Origin: Brevibacillus choshinensis
Lineage (GTDB): Bacteria > Bacillota > Bacilli > Brevibacillales > Brevibacillaceae
Direction of reading: 5' to 3'
DNA length: 64,000 bases
NCBI RefSeq assembly: GCF_016811915.1
Contig: NZ_CP069127.1
Span: forward strand, 1,084,001-1,148,000
In this document: positions 18,074-26,651 of the stretch, piece after piece
How positions within the stretch are numbered: the first letter of the stretch is position 1
How the letters are laid out: each line of letters starts with the position of its first letter
Made by a program: the position numbers and the translations under genes
Notes under the pieces: model-generated
What the model was told of the DNA's origin: nothing
The model's input: only the letters and a program-made list of their open reading frames with translations
The model's database searches: none

Positions 18074-18973
18074 ATGGATATCCGACATTTGCAATACTTT
18101 CTGGAAGTGGCTCGTCACAACAGCTTCACCAAGGCAGCGCAGTCGCTGTATATCACTCAGCCTACCATCAGCAAAATGGTGCGGAACCTGGAGGAAGAGA
18201 TCGGAGTCGAGCTGTTTGAACGGGTGGGCAAGCGCGTCTCGCTCACGGATGCCGGATGGGTATTGTTTTCGCAGGCGGAAGTGATGGTCAAATCGTTCGA
18301 GAACATGACTGTCCATATCAATGAATTGATGGAGCTGAAAAGAGGAAGGCTGCGCATCGGACTGCCGCCGATGGTAGGAGCCAGCTTCTTTCCGCGTGTC
18401 ATCGGCCGATTTTGCGAGCAGTATCCCGGGATCCGGCTGGAGCTGTTCGAGGCGGGCTCCAACAAAGTGGAGGCGGATGTAGGATCCGGTGTGCTGGACT
18501 GCGGTGTCATTCTGCTGCCGGCAAAAGAAGACATCTTCGACCATTATTCGTTCGTCAATGAAAACATCATGCTGGTCGTGCATCCATCCCACCCGCTGGC
18601 GGAACGCTCCGAAGTGGCCTTCAGCGAACTGGAAGGAGAGCGTTTCCTGCTCTTCCATGAAGACTTTGCGCTGCATAACCGGATCGTAGACGAATGCGTC
18701 CGCGCCGGCTTTCATCCTCATGTCGTGTACAAGAGCTCCCAATGGGATTTTCTCAGCGAGATGGTCGCTGCGAATATAGGGATCACGCTCCTGCCCGAAA
18801 CCATTTGTGCGGAATTGGACGCAGAGCGCTTTCGCATCGTTCCGCTGGTAAGTCCGACACTCAAGTGGCATCTGGGGATGATCTGGAGGAAAAATGCGTA
18901 CCGGTCGTTCGCGATGCGGGAATGGGTCCGCTTTTCCGAAGAGTGCTTGCCCACACGCCATCCATCCAAATAA
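18074..18973 (+). CDS. LysR-type regulator, CidR-like
   Basis: About 299 residues. The HTH (MDIRHLQYFLEVARHNSFTK and QPTISKMVRNLEEEIG) occupies residues 1-60 and the periplasmic-binding-like effector domain 90-295. The ATG at 18074 is 7 nt after GGAGGG. It is divergent from lrgAB across a 110-bp gap, the standard layout for a LysR activator and its target. It is followed by a terminator. Confidence 0.88.
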   Translation: MDIRHLQYFLEVARHNSFTKAAQSLYITQPTISKMVRNLEEEIGVELFERVGKRVSLTDAGWVLFSQAEVMVKSFENMTVHINELMELKRGRLRIGLPPMVGASFFPRVIGRFCEQYPGIRLELFEAGSNKVEADVGSGVLDCGVILLPAKEDIFDHYSFVNENIMLVVHPSHPLAERSEVAFSELEGERFLLFHEDFALHNRIVDECVRAGFHPHVVYKSSQWDFLSEMVAANIGITLLPETICAELDAERFRIVPLVSPTLKWHLGMIWRKNAYRSFAMREWVRFSEECLPTRHPSK

Positions 18974-18981
18974 GAAAATAC

Positions 18982-19008
18982 GCGGGAAATACACCCGCTT
19001 CCTTTTTT
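18982..19008 (+). terminator. Intrinsic terminator after the CidR-like gene
   Basis: GCGGG-AAATACA-CCCGC with CCTTTTTTC directly downstream. Confidence 0.7.
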
Positions 19009-19033
19009 CACTAGGTTAGGCTGTAGTGGAGGA

Positions 19034-19239
19034 GAGGAAAAAGGGGAAAACGCTCCAGCTTCATAGGAACACCTGCTGGGGGTCATCCCTGTCCGACTCC
19101 ATGTAAAAAACGAAACCGCGTCCAAAGCAGCCGTCTCGGGAAGCTTATCAGAGGTGGACGCTTAAAACCGTGTTTCGTTTTTTCCATTGCGCCTTGGTTA
19201 GTGTTCCAAAGATCTTCCGCTTATTTCCCCTTTTTCCTC
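19034..19239. repeat. Nested inverted-repeat element (possible structured RNA or MITE-like repeat)
   Basis: Four perfect inverted repeats are nested: GAGGAAAAAGGGGAAA (19034-19049) with 19224-19239 (16 bp); GGAACAC (19066-19072) with 19201-19207; AAAAAACGAAAC (19105-19116) with 19172-19183 (12 bp); GCGTCCA (19118-19124) with 19155-19161. No convincing reading frame crosses it. The inner 12-bp stem ending in TTTTTT would also terminate transcription on the plus strand. Confidence 0.7.
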
Positions 19240-19500
19240 GGCCAGCTTTGGGTCATCGACGTGTCTTTTCTTGAAAGCCTTCTACGTAGTTACTTTGGGA
19301 AAACCCTTCGTGGGAAAAGCTCCCGTGATAAGTCGAAAAGACATACTTGATGCTAGTTCTTCCCTTGATTCATCCAGGTCCTTCGAAGTTGAAGCGATAG
19401 ACGAAGTAGGCACATTGCTCACCCGAACCTCTGCATACCAAGTAACTAGAAACCACAACTGCTTCTCCCCACCTCCGTTCTGTTGATAAGCTATCTGTAC
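19240..19500. other. Intergenic stretch without a recognisable gene
   Basis: Between the nested repeat and the lysP terminator. A 71-codon plus-strand frame (19271-19486) and an overlapping minus-strand frame exist but neither shows a ribosome site or family motif. An 8-bp inverted repeat GTCTTTTC / GAAAAGAC (19262-19269 and 19335-19342) is visible. It may be gene debris or an extension of the repeat. Confidence 0.4.
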
Positions 19501-19529
19501 AAAAAAGCTCCTGGTTTGGCCAGGAGCTT
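19501..19529 (-). terminator. Intrinsic terminator after lysP
   Basis: AAGCTCCTGG-CCAAA-CCAGGAGCTT followed by TTTT on the minus strand, a few bases past the stop. Confidence 0.9.
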
Positions 19530-19534
19530 GAGAA

Positions 19535-20983
19535 TTAATGCGTATTTTCATCCATGCTGAAGTCTACCTTGTCGAGGGGAACCAGCTTGGTTTTCTTGGA
19601 GAATTTATAGCCCAGCCAGACCACGATGAACAGTGGCAGACCGATGTAGGATACCATTGCGCCGTTCCAGTCGATGGCATCACCTGTGAAAGCCGTGTAG
19701 TTTTGACCGACGATCACGACGCAGCAGATGATGAAAGCCAGAATCGGACCAAACGGGAACCATTTTGCTCGGTAAGGCAGCTCCGACAATTCGCGCCCTT
19801 GGGCAAGCAGGGCACGGCGGAAGCGGTAATGGCTGACCGCAATTCCCAGCCATGCGATGAACCCGGACATACCGGAGGCATTCAACAGCCAAACGTATAC
19901 AGTGCCATCCCCAAACAGGGAGGACAAGAAAGCGAGGGCACCGACGAGGGCTGTCACGATCAAGGAGTTGATCGGAACACCATTGCGAGTGACTTTGGCA
20001 AACCATTTTGGCGCTTTGCCTTCTTTTGCGAGCACCCAGAGCATCCGGGTCGAAGCGTACATGCCGGAGTTACCTGCAGACAGGACCGATGTGAGAATCA
20101 CCGCATTCATGACAGAAGCCGCGAATGCAAAGCCTGCCTTTTCAAATACGATCGTAAATGGACTGATGGCAATATCCGTGATATCCCCGCTGATTAGATT
20201 CGGGTTGTCGTACGGAACCAACAGACCGATCACCAGGATCGCCAGGATGTAGAACAGCAGGATGCGCCAAAAGATTTGGCGGATGGCTTTTGGGATGTTG
20301 CGAGCAGGATTTTCACTTTCTCCAGCCGCTACCCCGACCAACTCTGTTCCCTGGAAGGAGAATCCGGCGATCATGAAGACTCCGAGAATCGCCATGAAGC
20401 CGCCGTTGAATGGCGCCTCGCCTTTGGTGAAGTTCGTGAAACCGACTGCCTCACCACCCATGATGCCGAAAATCATCAACACACCAATGATGATAAACAC
20501 GATAACAGTGACAACTTTAATGAGGGCAAACCAATATTCAGACTCACCGAATGATTTCACGGACAAGGCATTCAAAAGAAACATGATTACGAGGAACAGC
20601 GCGCTCCAGACGATCGAAGGGACATCCGGCAGCCAATATTTCATAATCAGGGCAGCTGCTGCTAGCTCGACTGCAATGGTGATCGCCCAGTTGTACCAGT
20701 AGTTCCAGCCGAGCGCAAAGCCCAGGGATGGATCGACGAAGCGTGTCGCATACGTACTAAAAGAACCGGAGACGGGCATGAAGGCTGCCATTTCTCCCAG
20801 GCTTGTCATGAGGAAGTAAACCATGATACTGATAGCGATGTAGGCCGCCAAAGCACCGCCGGGTCCGGCAGAATGAATGGAGCCGCCGCTTGCGAGAAAA
20901 AGTCCCGTACCGATGGAGCCGCCGATGGCAATCATCGTGAGGTGGCGGGCTTTGAGTCCTCGCTGCAATTGATTTTCTGACAT
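19535..20983 (-). CDS. lysP: Lysine-specific permease (LysP-like, AAT family)
   Basis: 482 residues, 12 hydrophobic segments. GLKARHLTMIAIGGSIGTGL and VSGSFSTYATRFVDPSLGFA with GWNYWYNWAITIAVEL closely follow E. coli LysP. It imports lysine with protons. Assignment to lysine rather than another amino acid is strongly supported by the lysine riboswitch in its leader (21098-21300) and the terminator at 21041-21077. Confidence 0.93.
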   Translation of the reverse strand: MSENQLQRGLKARHLTMIAIGGSIGTGLFLASGGSIHSAGPGGALAAYIAISIMVYFLMTSLGEMAAFMPVSGSFSTYATRFVDPSLGFALGWNYWYNWAITIAVELAAAALIMKYWLPDVPSIVWSALFLVIMFLLNALSVKSFGESEYWFALIKVVTVIVFIIIGVLMIFGIMGGEAVGFTNFTKGEAPFNGGFMAILGVFMIAGFSFQGTELVGVAAGESENPARNIPKAIRQIFWRILLFYILAILVIGLLVPYDNPNLISGDITDIAISPFTIVFEKAGFAFAASVMNAVILTSVLSAGNSGMYASTRMLWVLAKEGKAPKWFAKVTRNGVPINSLIVTALVGALAFLSSLFGDGTVYVWLLNASGMSGFIAWLGIAVSHYRFRRALLAQGRELSELPYRAKWFPFGPILAFIICCVVIVGQNYTAFTGDAIDWNGAMVSYIGLPLFIVVWLGYKFSKKTKLVPLDKVDFSMDENTH

Positions 20984-21040
20984 ACGTTTATTGCACGACC
21001 TTTCTCAGATGTTTTTTGTTCGGAAGGAAGGTCGGAAACG

Positions 21041-21077
21041 AAAAACCGCCCGGGGCCAAAGAATGGCACAGGGCGGT
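21041..21077 (-). terminator. Riboswitch-controlled terminator before lysP
   Basis: ACCGCCC...GGGCGGT stem followed on the minus strand by TTTTTCG, between the lysine aptamer and the gene. Confidence 0.85.
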
Positions 21078-21097
21078 ATCATCCAATCCCCACCAAG

Positions 21098-21300
21098 CCT
21101 TCACTGAAGATAGCACACCACGTTTGCTCGGCAAGCAAACGTGACAGTTCTGCCCCTTATCGAGAACAGCCCCAACCCATGCGTACAGCGATACACGATG
21201 GACTTCGGCGGATTTTCCCTCTCCTGTAGTCTTAGATTTCGTCTGAATCTCGTACAGAATACTATAAAAGCCGCGACCTCTATCCTCACCGTGAAAGATG
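21098..21300 (-). ncRNA. Lysine riboswitch (L box)
   Basis: Reading the minus strand, the blocks match the B. subtilis lysC aptamer in order: GGTGAGGATAGAGGTCGCG, AGTATTCTGTACGAGA, GAGGGAAAATCCGCCGAAGT, GGGGCTGTTCTC, and GTGTGCTATCTTCAG. Spacing and length (about 200 nt) also match. Lysine binding should favour the downstream terminator and stop lysP expression. Confidence 0.92.
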
Positions 21301-21365
21301 AGGATAATTGTATGAAGTTAATTTATTTATCAAATATATATGATTGTGGATGATTTCGCAATTAG

Positions 21366-21394
21366 AAAAAAACCCCTTCGCAATGGGAAGGGGG
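21366..21394 (-). terminator. Intrinsic terminator after the speD-speE fusion
   Basis: CCCCTTCCCATTGCGAAGGGG followed by TTTTTTT on the minus strand. Confidence 0.88.
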
Positions 21395-21406
21395 GTGACT
21401 GCTATT

Positions 21407-22750
21407 TCAATTCTTTTTTCCAGCTTCCATCTGATAAATTTCGTGCAGCTTCAGGTCCTGCATGGTATTGATCGTTGCTGCGTCGCGTTTTTCGAGAATC
21501 TGGTCAGGAAACGCAAACAGCGTGCTGAGATTCTCCGGGAGCGTCTGCGTGGGGACGGATACTGGCTGTGGTGCTGCAGGGATCGGATCACGCCCAGCGA
21601 GATGAAACCCCCAATCTCCAAAGGATGGAACCAAGCAGTGATAAGCTTTCGTGTGCAAACCAGCACTCCCGATCGTCAGACCGATGCTCCAGTACACCAG
21701 TGGCGCATCCTCAGGCGAGAAAGATTGACAGACCAAGACGCCGTTATCCCCCAAGCAGTTGGACAGCTGCTGAAAGAACTCTTTCGTGTAGATCGTGCTG
21801 ATGATTTCATCTGCTGGGTCAGGGAAGTCGACGATGATGATGTGATAGGGGGTAGTCACGTTGTCGATAAACATGTTTGCGTCCACCGGGTGTACCGTTA
21901 CACGGGGATCGTGCATCGAAGATTCATTCAGCGATACCACTTTCGGGACAGTTTTGGCTACTTCCAAGACCATGGAATCCAGATCGACGAGGTCTACATG
22001 CTTCACGTTTTTGTACTTCAGCACTTCGCGGAGAGCAAGCCCATCCCCACCGCCAACAATCAGGACACGCTCATGCGAAGCTGCATGAGCAAAGGCCGGA
22101 TGAACGAGCGCTTCATGATAAATACGTTCATCCAGGGAGCTGAATTGCAGCTGCCCATCCAAGTACATGCGCATCTCGCTGGCTTCCACAAGCTCAATAT
22201 GCTGATAGGAGCTTGTTCCCTGGAATAGCATGTTATGATCCCCAGCGAGCACTTGGCGACGTTCGATTTGATCGTACAGATCCCCGCGATCTGATGTAAG
22301 GTCGATTGGCTTCATTTTTGTTTCGCTAGCGGATGATTCAGGAGATTGCGCTGTGGATTGTTCCTCCCCAGTGCTGTATTCCCAAAACACAGGTGCTGTT
22401 GTGGAACCATTGGTGCGTTCAATTCCATAAATACGCGCACTTTTTGCAGAAAGGCCACGTAACAGAGTATCGATTTGGGTAGAGGGATCGCTGTCTCCGC
22501 ATGTAAATAAATCCAAGGCAGCATACGAATACTCCGGCCACGTATGAATGGAAAGGTGAGAGGTCGACAGGAGGAAAAGCCCCGTTATGCCGTGTGGCTC
22601 AAATCGATGGAAGTTGAAGGCGAGCTTTTCCATCCCGAGGGATGTGACGATATTGGTAAGGATCTGCTCCAGATGGGAGAGATCGTCGAGCAAAGCTGAA
22701 TCACAATCAAAGGCATCAATGATCAAATGGCGTCCTTTTACTTGATTCAC
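21407..22750 (-). CDS. S-adenosylmethionine decarboxylase-aminopropyltransferase fusion (SpeD-SpeE)
   Basis: 447 residues with two polyamine domains usually encoded separately. Residues 1-125 are class 1b AdoMetDC: the self-cleavage/pyruvoyl Ser is S64 in STSHLSIHTWPE, with proton-donor H69 and C84 (FTCGD) retained; the residue before the Ser is Thr rather than the usual Glu. A polar linker (about 125-147) leads to a spermidine-synthase-like domain: LDGQLQFSSLDERIYHEALV, GGGDG at 233-237, and VDFPDP with likely catalytic D308. The start is the GTG at 22750; an in-frame stop lies two codons upstream, and the start overlaps a short leader ORF. It would make decarboxylated SAM and pass it to aminopropyl transfer. 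SpeD homologues can also be arginine or ornithine decarboxylases, so activity needs testing. Confidence 0.88.
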   Translation of the reverse strand: MNQVKGRHLIIDAFDCDSALLDDLSHLEQILTNIVTSLGMEKLAFNFHRFEPHGITGLFLLSTSHLSIHTWPEYSYAALDLFTCGDSDPSTQIDTLLRGLSAKSARIYGIERTNGSTTAPVFWEYSTGEEQSTAQSPESSASETKMKPIDLTSDRGDLYDQIERRQVLAGDHNMLFQGTSSYQHIELVEASEMRMYLDGQLQFSSLDERIYHEALVHPAFAHAASHERVLIVGGGDGLALREVLKYKNVKHVDLVDLDSMVLEVAKTVPKVVSLNESSMHDPRVTVHPVDANMFIDNVTTPYHIIIVDFPDPADEIISTIYTKEFFQQLSNCLGDNGVLVCQSFSPEDAPLVYWSIGLTIGSAGLHTKAYHCLVPSFGDWGFHLAGRDPIPAAPQPVSVPTQTLPENLSTLFAFPDQILEKRDAATINTMQDLKLHEIYQMEAGKKN

Positions 22751-22776
22751 TGTTCATACTCAACCCGCTTATTCAA
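22747..22776 (-). CDS. Nine-residue leader ORF coupled to speD-speE
   Basis: A TTG at 22776, 7 nt after AAAGGAGTGG, opens a frame reading MNKRVEYEQ and stops at a TGA (22749-22747) that overlaps the GTG start of the fusion gene (GTGA). This is the only strong ribosome site upstream of the fusion, whose own GTG lacks one. Translation of the fusion is therefore probably by re-initiation, which would make it sensitive to events on the leader. Confidence 0.6.
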   Translation of the reverse strand: MNKRVEYEQ

Positions 22777-22877
22777 GTGAACCACTCCTTTACGCTTATG
22801 ATAAAGGATATGGTACTAGCTCGAATAAGGTTTGTACGATTGTGCAAGCAATGCAAGAAATGGACGCTGAATCATGA

Positions 22878-23372
22878 TTAAGTAAAGTGACGCTTGGCGG
22901 GCCATGACCCTTGCAGCTTGCGAATTTGAACGATCTGCCCGGTGTGACAGGCATCATGCAGCATGATGCTCATGACACTCTGAGCGATCGACGTGGTAGG
23001 CAGGCCCTGGTCGAATGCTTCCTCACTTAGGGACGCCAGCTTTTCCTGAATTTGTCGATGGACACTTTCCATGCGTTGCTGTGCTTGCTTCCATGCGTCC
23101 TCATCGTCTGGTCCGCCGGATGGGACAAACGTGTCGTCGTTGGATTCAGCGGAAAGAGGAAATTCGGTACCCAACAGACGATGGAGCAGCCGTTCCTTGT
23201 AGTACAGCAGATGGCTGACATTCTCCCAGATGGTATTCGCGGCCTCGCCGACAGGACGCCAGCTCGCCTGGGCAGCGGTTACACCAGATAATGCGTCACG
23301 CAGGGGCGGATACCAGTCTTCCTGTTCGTAGGTAAACTCCCAATTCTTCAAAAGCAATTCTTTACGGCTCAT
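22878..23372 (-). CDS. DinB-superfamily protein
   Basis: 164 residues from the ATG at 23372 (6 nt after GAGGAGG; the ATG at 23378 abuts the ribosome site). The DinB four-helix metal site is suggested by VSHLLYYKERLL and HDACHTGQIVQIRKLQGSWP, giving three candidate His ligands. Many such proteins are thiol-dependent (bacillithiol) transferases. No substrate can be named. Confidence 0.8.
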   Translation of the reverse strand: MSRKELLLKNWEFTYEQEDWYPPLRDALSGVTAAQASWRPVGEAANTIWENVSHLLYYKERLLHRLLGTEFPLSAESNDDTFVPSGGPDDEDAWKQAQQRMESVHRQIQEKLASLSEEAFDQGLPTTSIAQSVMSIMLHDACHTGQIVQIRKLQGSWPAKRHFT

Positions 23373-23530
23373 GTCCATCCTCCTCGTCTAGGAAACAGGT
23401 TGGCGAAACGGTATAATGATTCCAATAACATTTGTTTGTAACTATCTTTATATAATATGGTGGTTACAAAAAGAAGATATCATAGTCGGATACTGGAAAC
23501 AAGGGAAAAAATGGATTGCAGTGAAAAAAG

Positions 23531-24100
23531 ATGGGGGTAGCAACGTTGGAGTGGCTGTGCATTGATTTTTTAAATAGCGATTGGCGGGACTGGCGAGGCT
23601 CAGGGCGCAGAGAGAATCGGCTGGAGAAGGAAGAGTGGCTGGAGCAATTCCTGAAGTACTGGGGATTGCAAGCCCCGTTACCGATCGATGGGAAAATGGG
23701 GAAGGAGCTTCTGAACCTGCGGGAATGCATGAGAAGGATGACGGAATCGTTTGTCCGGGGAGAGACAGCTGCGCCTGAGGATTTGGCAGCTCTGAATCAG
23801 GCTTTGGCACTGGCTCCAGCTTACCCTCGCCTCGTGAGCGATGGAGGAAATCAGTTTCAGATCGAGCAAGTAAGCCCAGTCCAAGGCTGGGAAAATGTCA
23901 TGGCCCAGATCGCAGGCTCCTTTGCCCATTTGCTGGCACACGAGGAAGCCAGAAGGATCAAAATCTGTGACAATCACGATTGCAGGTGGGTCTTCTTTGA
24001 TGAAAGCCGCAACCGCGTGCGCCGCTGGTGTGACGACAAGATGTGCGGCAACCTGATGAAGGTGCGCCGTTTTCGCGAGAGGCAAAAAGAAAAAGGGTGA
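23531..24100 (+). CDS. CGNR zinc-finger / ABATE-domain regulator
   Basis: 189 residues. The N-terminal ABATE domain (about 5-120) precedes a C-terminal zinc finger CDNHDCRWVFFDESRNRVRRW then CxxxMCGN, with the motif reading CGNL instead of CGNR. The start may be the ATG at 23531 or a TTG at 23546, the latter better spaced from GGGGGT. The family is thought to bind nucleic acid, often as stress regulators. Divergent from the DinB gene. Confidence 0.8.
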   Translation: MGVATLEWLCIDFLNSDWRDWRGSGRRENRLEKEEWLEQFLKYWGLQAPLPIDGKMGKELLNLRECMRRMTESFVRGETAAPEDLAALNQALALAPAYPRLVSDGGNQFQIEQVSPVQGWENVMAQIAGSFAHLLAHEEARRIKICDNHDCRWVFFDESRNRVRRWCDDKMCGNLMKVRRFRERQKEKG

Positions 24101-24125
24101 AGCGCCGAAGCGTTTCGCCCTTTTC
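24091..24125. terminator. Bidirectional terminator
   Basis: AAAAGGGTGAAGCGC...GCGTTTCGCCCTTTT, a strong stem with flanking A and T runs between converging genes. Confidence 0.85.
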
Positions 24126-24131
24126 GTCCAT

Positions 24132-24935
24132 TTAGGCCGAAACCGGTGTAAGGGGGAGCAATTTGGCGTGAACAGAAGGACCAGCTGCAACTATGCCGTA
24201 TCCATCCCAGCGAAACGCTGCTCCGTCGGCATCGGATAGACATCCTCCCGCTTCCATCACCAGTAGCGCACCAGCGAGCCAATCGTAGATGCCGGATCCA
24301 TATTCCCAATATCCATCCAGGCGCCCGCTCGCTACATAAGCGAGATGGAGCGCTACCGAGCCTTGCATCCGGATAGCAAACGCTTCAGGCATGACGCGCA
24401 TGAGGGACTCGGCCGTATGCTTCCCTGCTGCAAGATCCATGGGAGAGGAAAAAGCAAAGAGGGTTCCGAGAATGGACTCGGATAACGCTGTTTTCCCCGA
24501 TACGTGAATCGGCTCGCCATTGCACGCCGCTCCCTGTCCTGCTACGGCATGAAACAGCTCGTCACGGCACGGATCGTAGACAAAGGCAACGACGGGTGCG
24601 CCTGAATGAACCAGGCAAAGGGACATGGCCCACATCGGCATTTGCTGCAGGAAGTGCACGGCGCCGTCGATGGCATCGCACACCCAATATGGCGTGTCGT
24701 ACTCTGGGTGGCTTTGCAGCTCCATATCGAATTCGGCATCGGACCAGCGGTATGCTGGAAAGCGTTCAGCCAATGCCTCTTTCAATCGGTTCTCGGCTAC
24801 AGGGTTCACCGCCTGGAATCGCTTTACCATTTCCTCTTGACTGGAAGCTGGCTGGCTTTTTGCAAATTCCGTCAGCAGGTCCTGCCCCACATTTCTCACC
24901 AGCTCCTCGCAAAAGCGAAGATCCTCCGCATTCAT
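24132..24935 (-). CDS. Inositol monophosphatase-family protein with altered motifs
   Basis: 267 residues from the ATG at 24935, 8 nt after GGAGG; it overlaps the stop of the TrmB gene (TAATG). IMPase motif 2 reads CDAIDGAVHF (usual DPLDGTxNF) and motif 3 YDWLAGALLVMEAGG (usual WDxAAGxxxxxEAGG). Metal-binding Asp residues are kept, but the Thr of DGT is Ala and motif 1 (GEE) reads DAEFD. A phosphatase on an unusual substrate or a reduced activity is possible. Coupled to the TrmB gene, so the substrate may relate to its effector. Confidence 0.78.
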   Translation of the reverse strand: MNAEDLRFCEELVRNVGQDLLTEFAKSQPASSQEEMVKRFQAVNPVAENRLKEALAERFPAYRWSDAEFDMELQSHPEYDTPYWVCDAIDGAVHFLQQMPMWAMSLCLVHSGAPVVAFVYDPCRDELFHAVAGQGAACNGEPIHVSGKTALSESILGTLFAFSSPMDLAAGKHTAESLMRVMPEAFAIRMQGSVALHLAYVASGRLDGYWEYGSGIYDWLAGALLVMEAGGCLSDADGAAFRWDGYGIVAAGPSVHAKLLPLTPVSA

Positions 24936-25729
24936 TACCATAACCTCCACCCCTTGTCATTTTGATAAAGATCCCGAAGAACCTCGTAGTGCTCTCCGTA
25001 TTTCTCGGCCAGCAGATGGCCAAAGTCAGACTCCACATGCTGCATCAGCAAATCGTGATAAAACGCGTTCTTCAGCGTTTCAATGACAGCGGGATGATCC
25101 GTCTCGAGAGCTGTCGGTTTGACTTCCCCGCCAAAACTGCCCATGACGGCATCGCGGTAGTCGCAAAGAATGGAAAACTTTCTCGCCTCGGCAAACGGCA
25201 GATCATTCGGACGCTTATGGATAAATACATGGCCAAGCTTTGTCGAATACTCGCCAAGGCAGATCAGGATGACGGTGACGCCTTGTTTCTCCGCGTGAAG
25301 CAATGCGTCTTCAATCAAGGGAACATCTTCGGCAAACATGTCGACAACAATCATGCTGTCGGCATTCGCGATGACCCTGTGCAGAGCATTGTCCAACTGA
25401 TCGGTCCCTCGCCAGCTGTAAAAAGAAGGGGTGATGCGGGGGGGCGTGCTTAAACCTCGTACTAGGGTCTCGGCAGTTCGTTCAAAATGGCTTTGCAAAT
25501 GGCGAACAAGCTCCTTGACTGGTACGGCATCGTAGGTGGCAGGGTCCCCCTCTCTTTGGCGGATGACGCCTTTGTCCTGAAGGGAACGCAAAGCCGCATA
25601 GACATTGGTCCGGGAGACAGAAACCCGTTTGGCGACCTCATAACCGGAGAGGTTCGCTTCTTCATGCAAGGCCAGATAGCAGCGTGCTTCCAAATCAGAC
25701 AGGCCGATTTGCTGTAAATGTTCGATCAT
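24935..25729 (-). CDS. TrmB-family transcriptional regulator, second copy
   Basis: 264 residues. The winged helix (1-75: GLSDLEARCYLALHE, SVSRTNVYAALRSLQDKGVI) and the regulatory domain (about 105-240, HRVIANADSMIVVDMF) match TrmB. It is only distantly similar to the regulator at 13977. It is first in an operon with the IMPase-like gene. A perfect palindrome lies 15 bp upstream of its start, so autoregulation is likely. Confidence 0.85.
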   Translation of the reverse strand: MIEHLQQIGLSDLEARCYLALHEEANLSGYEVAKRVSVSRTNVYAALRSLQDKGVIRQREGDPATYDAVPVKELVRHLQSHFERTAETLVRGLSTPPRITPSFYSWRGTDQLDNALHRVIANADSMIVVDMFAEDVPLIEDALLHAEKQGVTVILICLGEYSTKLGHVFIHKRPNDLPFAEARKFSILCDYRDAVMGSFGGEVKPTALETDHPAVIETLKNAFYHDLLMQHVESDFGHLLAEKYGEHYEVLRDLYQNDKGWRLW

Positions 25730-25743
25730 GGAGGGATCTCCTT

Positions 25744-25769
25744 TTAGTAGTATGTTTAAATACTACTAA
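25744..25769. promoter_or_regulatory. Perfect palindromic operator upstream of the second TrmB gene
   Basis: TTAGTAGTA-TGTTTAAA-TACTACTAA: two perfect 9-bp arms with an 8-nt spacer, the same spacer length as the other TrmB operators in this window but a different half-site. Confidence 0.7.
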
Positions 25770-25886
25770 TGTTTTTGCGTCCTGTCAATGCCTGCCATTT
25801 CATGAATCCGGGAATAAGGGCACATGATCAGGAACTTTGAGACATAATAAAAAGCAAACGGTACGGGAACAGAAAGAGGTGACAGT

Positions 25887-26651
25887 GTGGGGCGGTATCG
25901 GAAGAGATGGTTGCAGGGGCTGGTATTGGTATTGCTGATTACTGCCTGTGCGGCAATCTGGTATCTGCGACCCTATTCGCCTGATCAGGCAGCGAGGGCG
26001 GCAATGCAGGGCGGTGAAGGGATCACGGTCATCGACACGGGAGATTGGCTCGCTTTCGAAGGCGGAGAGACGCGGGAGCCAAGCGTCATCTTGTATCCGG
26101 GCGCTTTAATCACGGCAGAAAGCTATGCGCCGCTTGCACGGGAATTGGCTGGCGCGGGCTATCGCGTTTTTATTGCAAGAATGCCGCTGAACCTGGCGGT
26201 AAGTGATGTGGAACGGGCCAATCAGGTATTAAAAGCATACCCTCATCAGCAATTTGTCATCGGCGGGCATTCCCTCGGCGGTGCCATGGCTGCCCGCTAC
26301 GCAGTGAATCATCTGGATCGAATCACCGGCGTCTTTTTTCTGGGAGCGTATCCGGATAAAAAAGGCAATCTGAAGGAGTCGGGCCTGCCCGTTCTTTCGT
26401 TGTTGGGCTCGCGAGATGGTGTGGTGAATCAGGAGAAGTATGTAGAGAGTAAGAAGTATTTGCCCGACGACACCATTTACATGAGCATCGCCGGGGGAAA
26501 TCACGCTCAATTTGGCAGCTACGGTCCCCAGGAAAAGGATCAGCCGGCAGCCATTACCCCTCAGGAGCAATGGCAGCAGACGGTTGCGGCCCTCAAGCAG
26601 TGGCTGCAGACACGAGTCAATCCGGATTCTGGGGAATCATACCAGAGATAA
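25887..26651 (+). CDS. Membrane-anchored alpha/beta hydrolase
   Basis: 254 residues. Residues 8-26 form a signal anchor; the nucleophile is S129 in GGHSLGGAMAARYA, with likely Asp in SRDGVV and His in GGNHAQFGSYG. This layout matches the dienelactone-hydrolase-like extracellular lipase/esterase group. The GTG at 25887 follows AAAGAGG. Its last 35 bp overlap the end of the convergent S24-like gene. Confidence 0.82.
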   Translation: MGRYRKRWLQGLVLVLLITACAAIWYLRPYSPDQAARAAMQGGEGITVIDTGDWLAFEGGETREPSVILYPGALITAESYAPLARELAGAGYRVFIARMPLNLAVSDVERANQVLKAYPHQQFVIGGHSLGGAMAARYAVNHLDRITGVFFLGAYPDKKGNLKESGLPVLSLLGSRDGVVNQEKYVESKKYLPDDTIYMSIAGGNHAQFGSYGPQEKDQPAAITPQEQWQQTVAALKQWLQTRVNPDSGESYQR

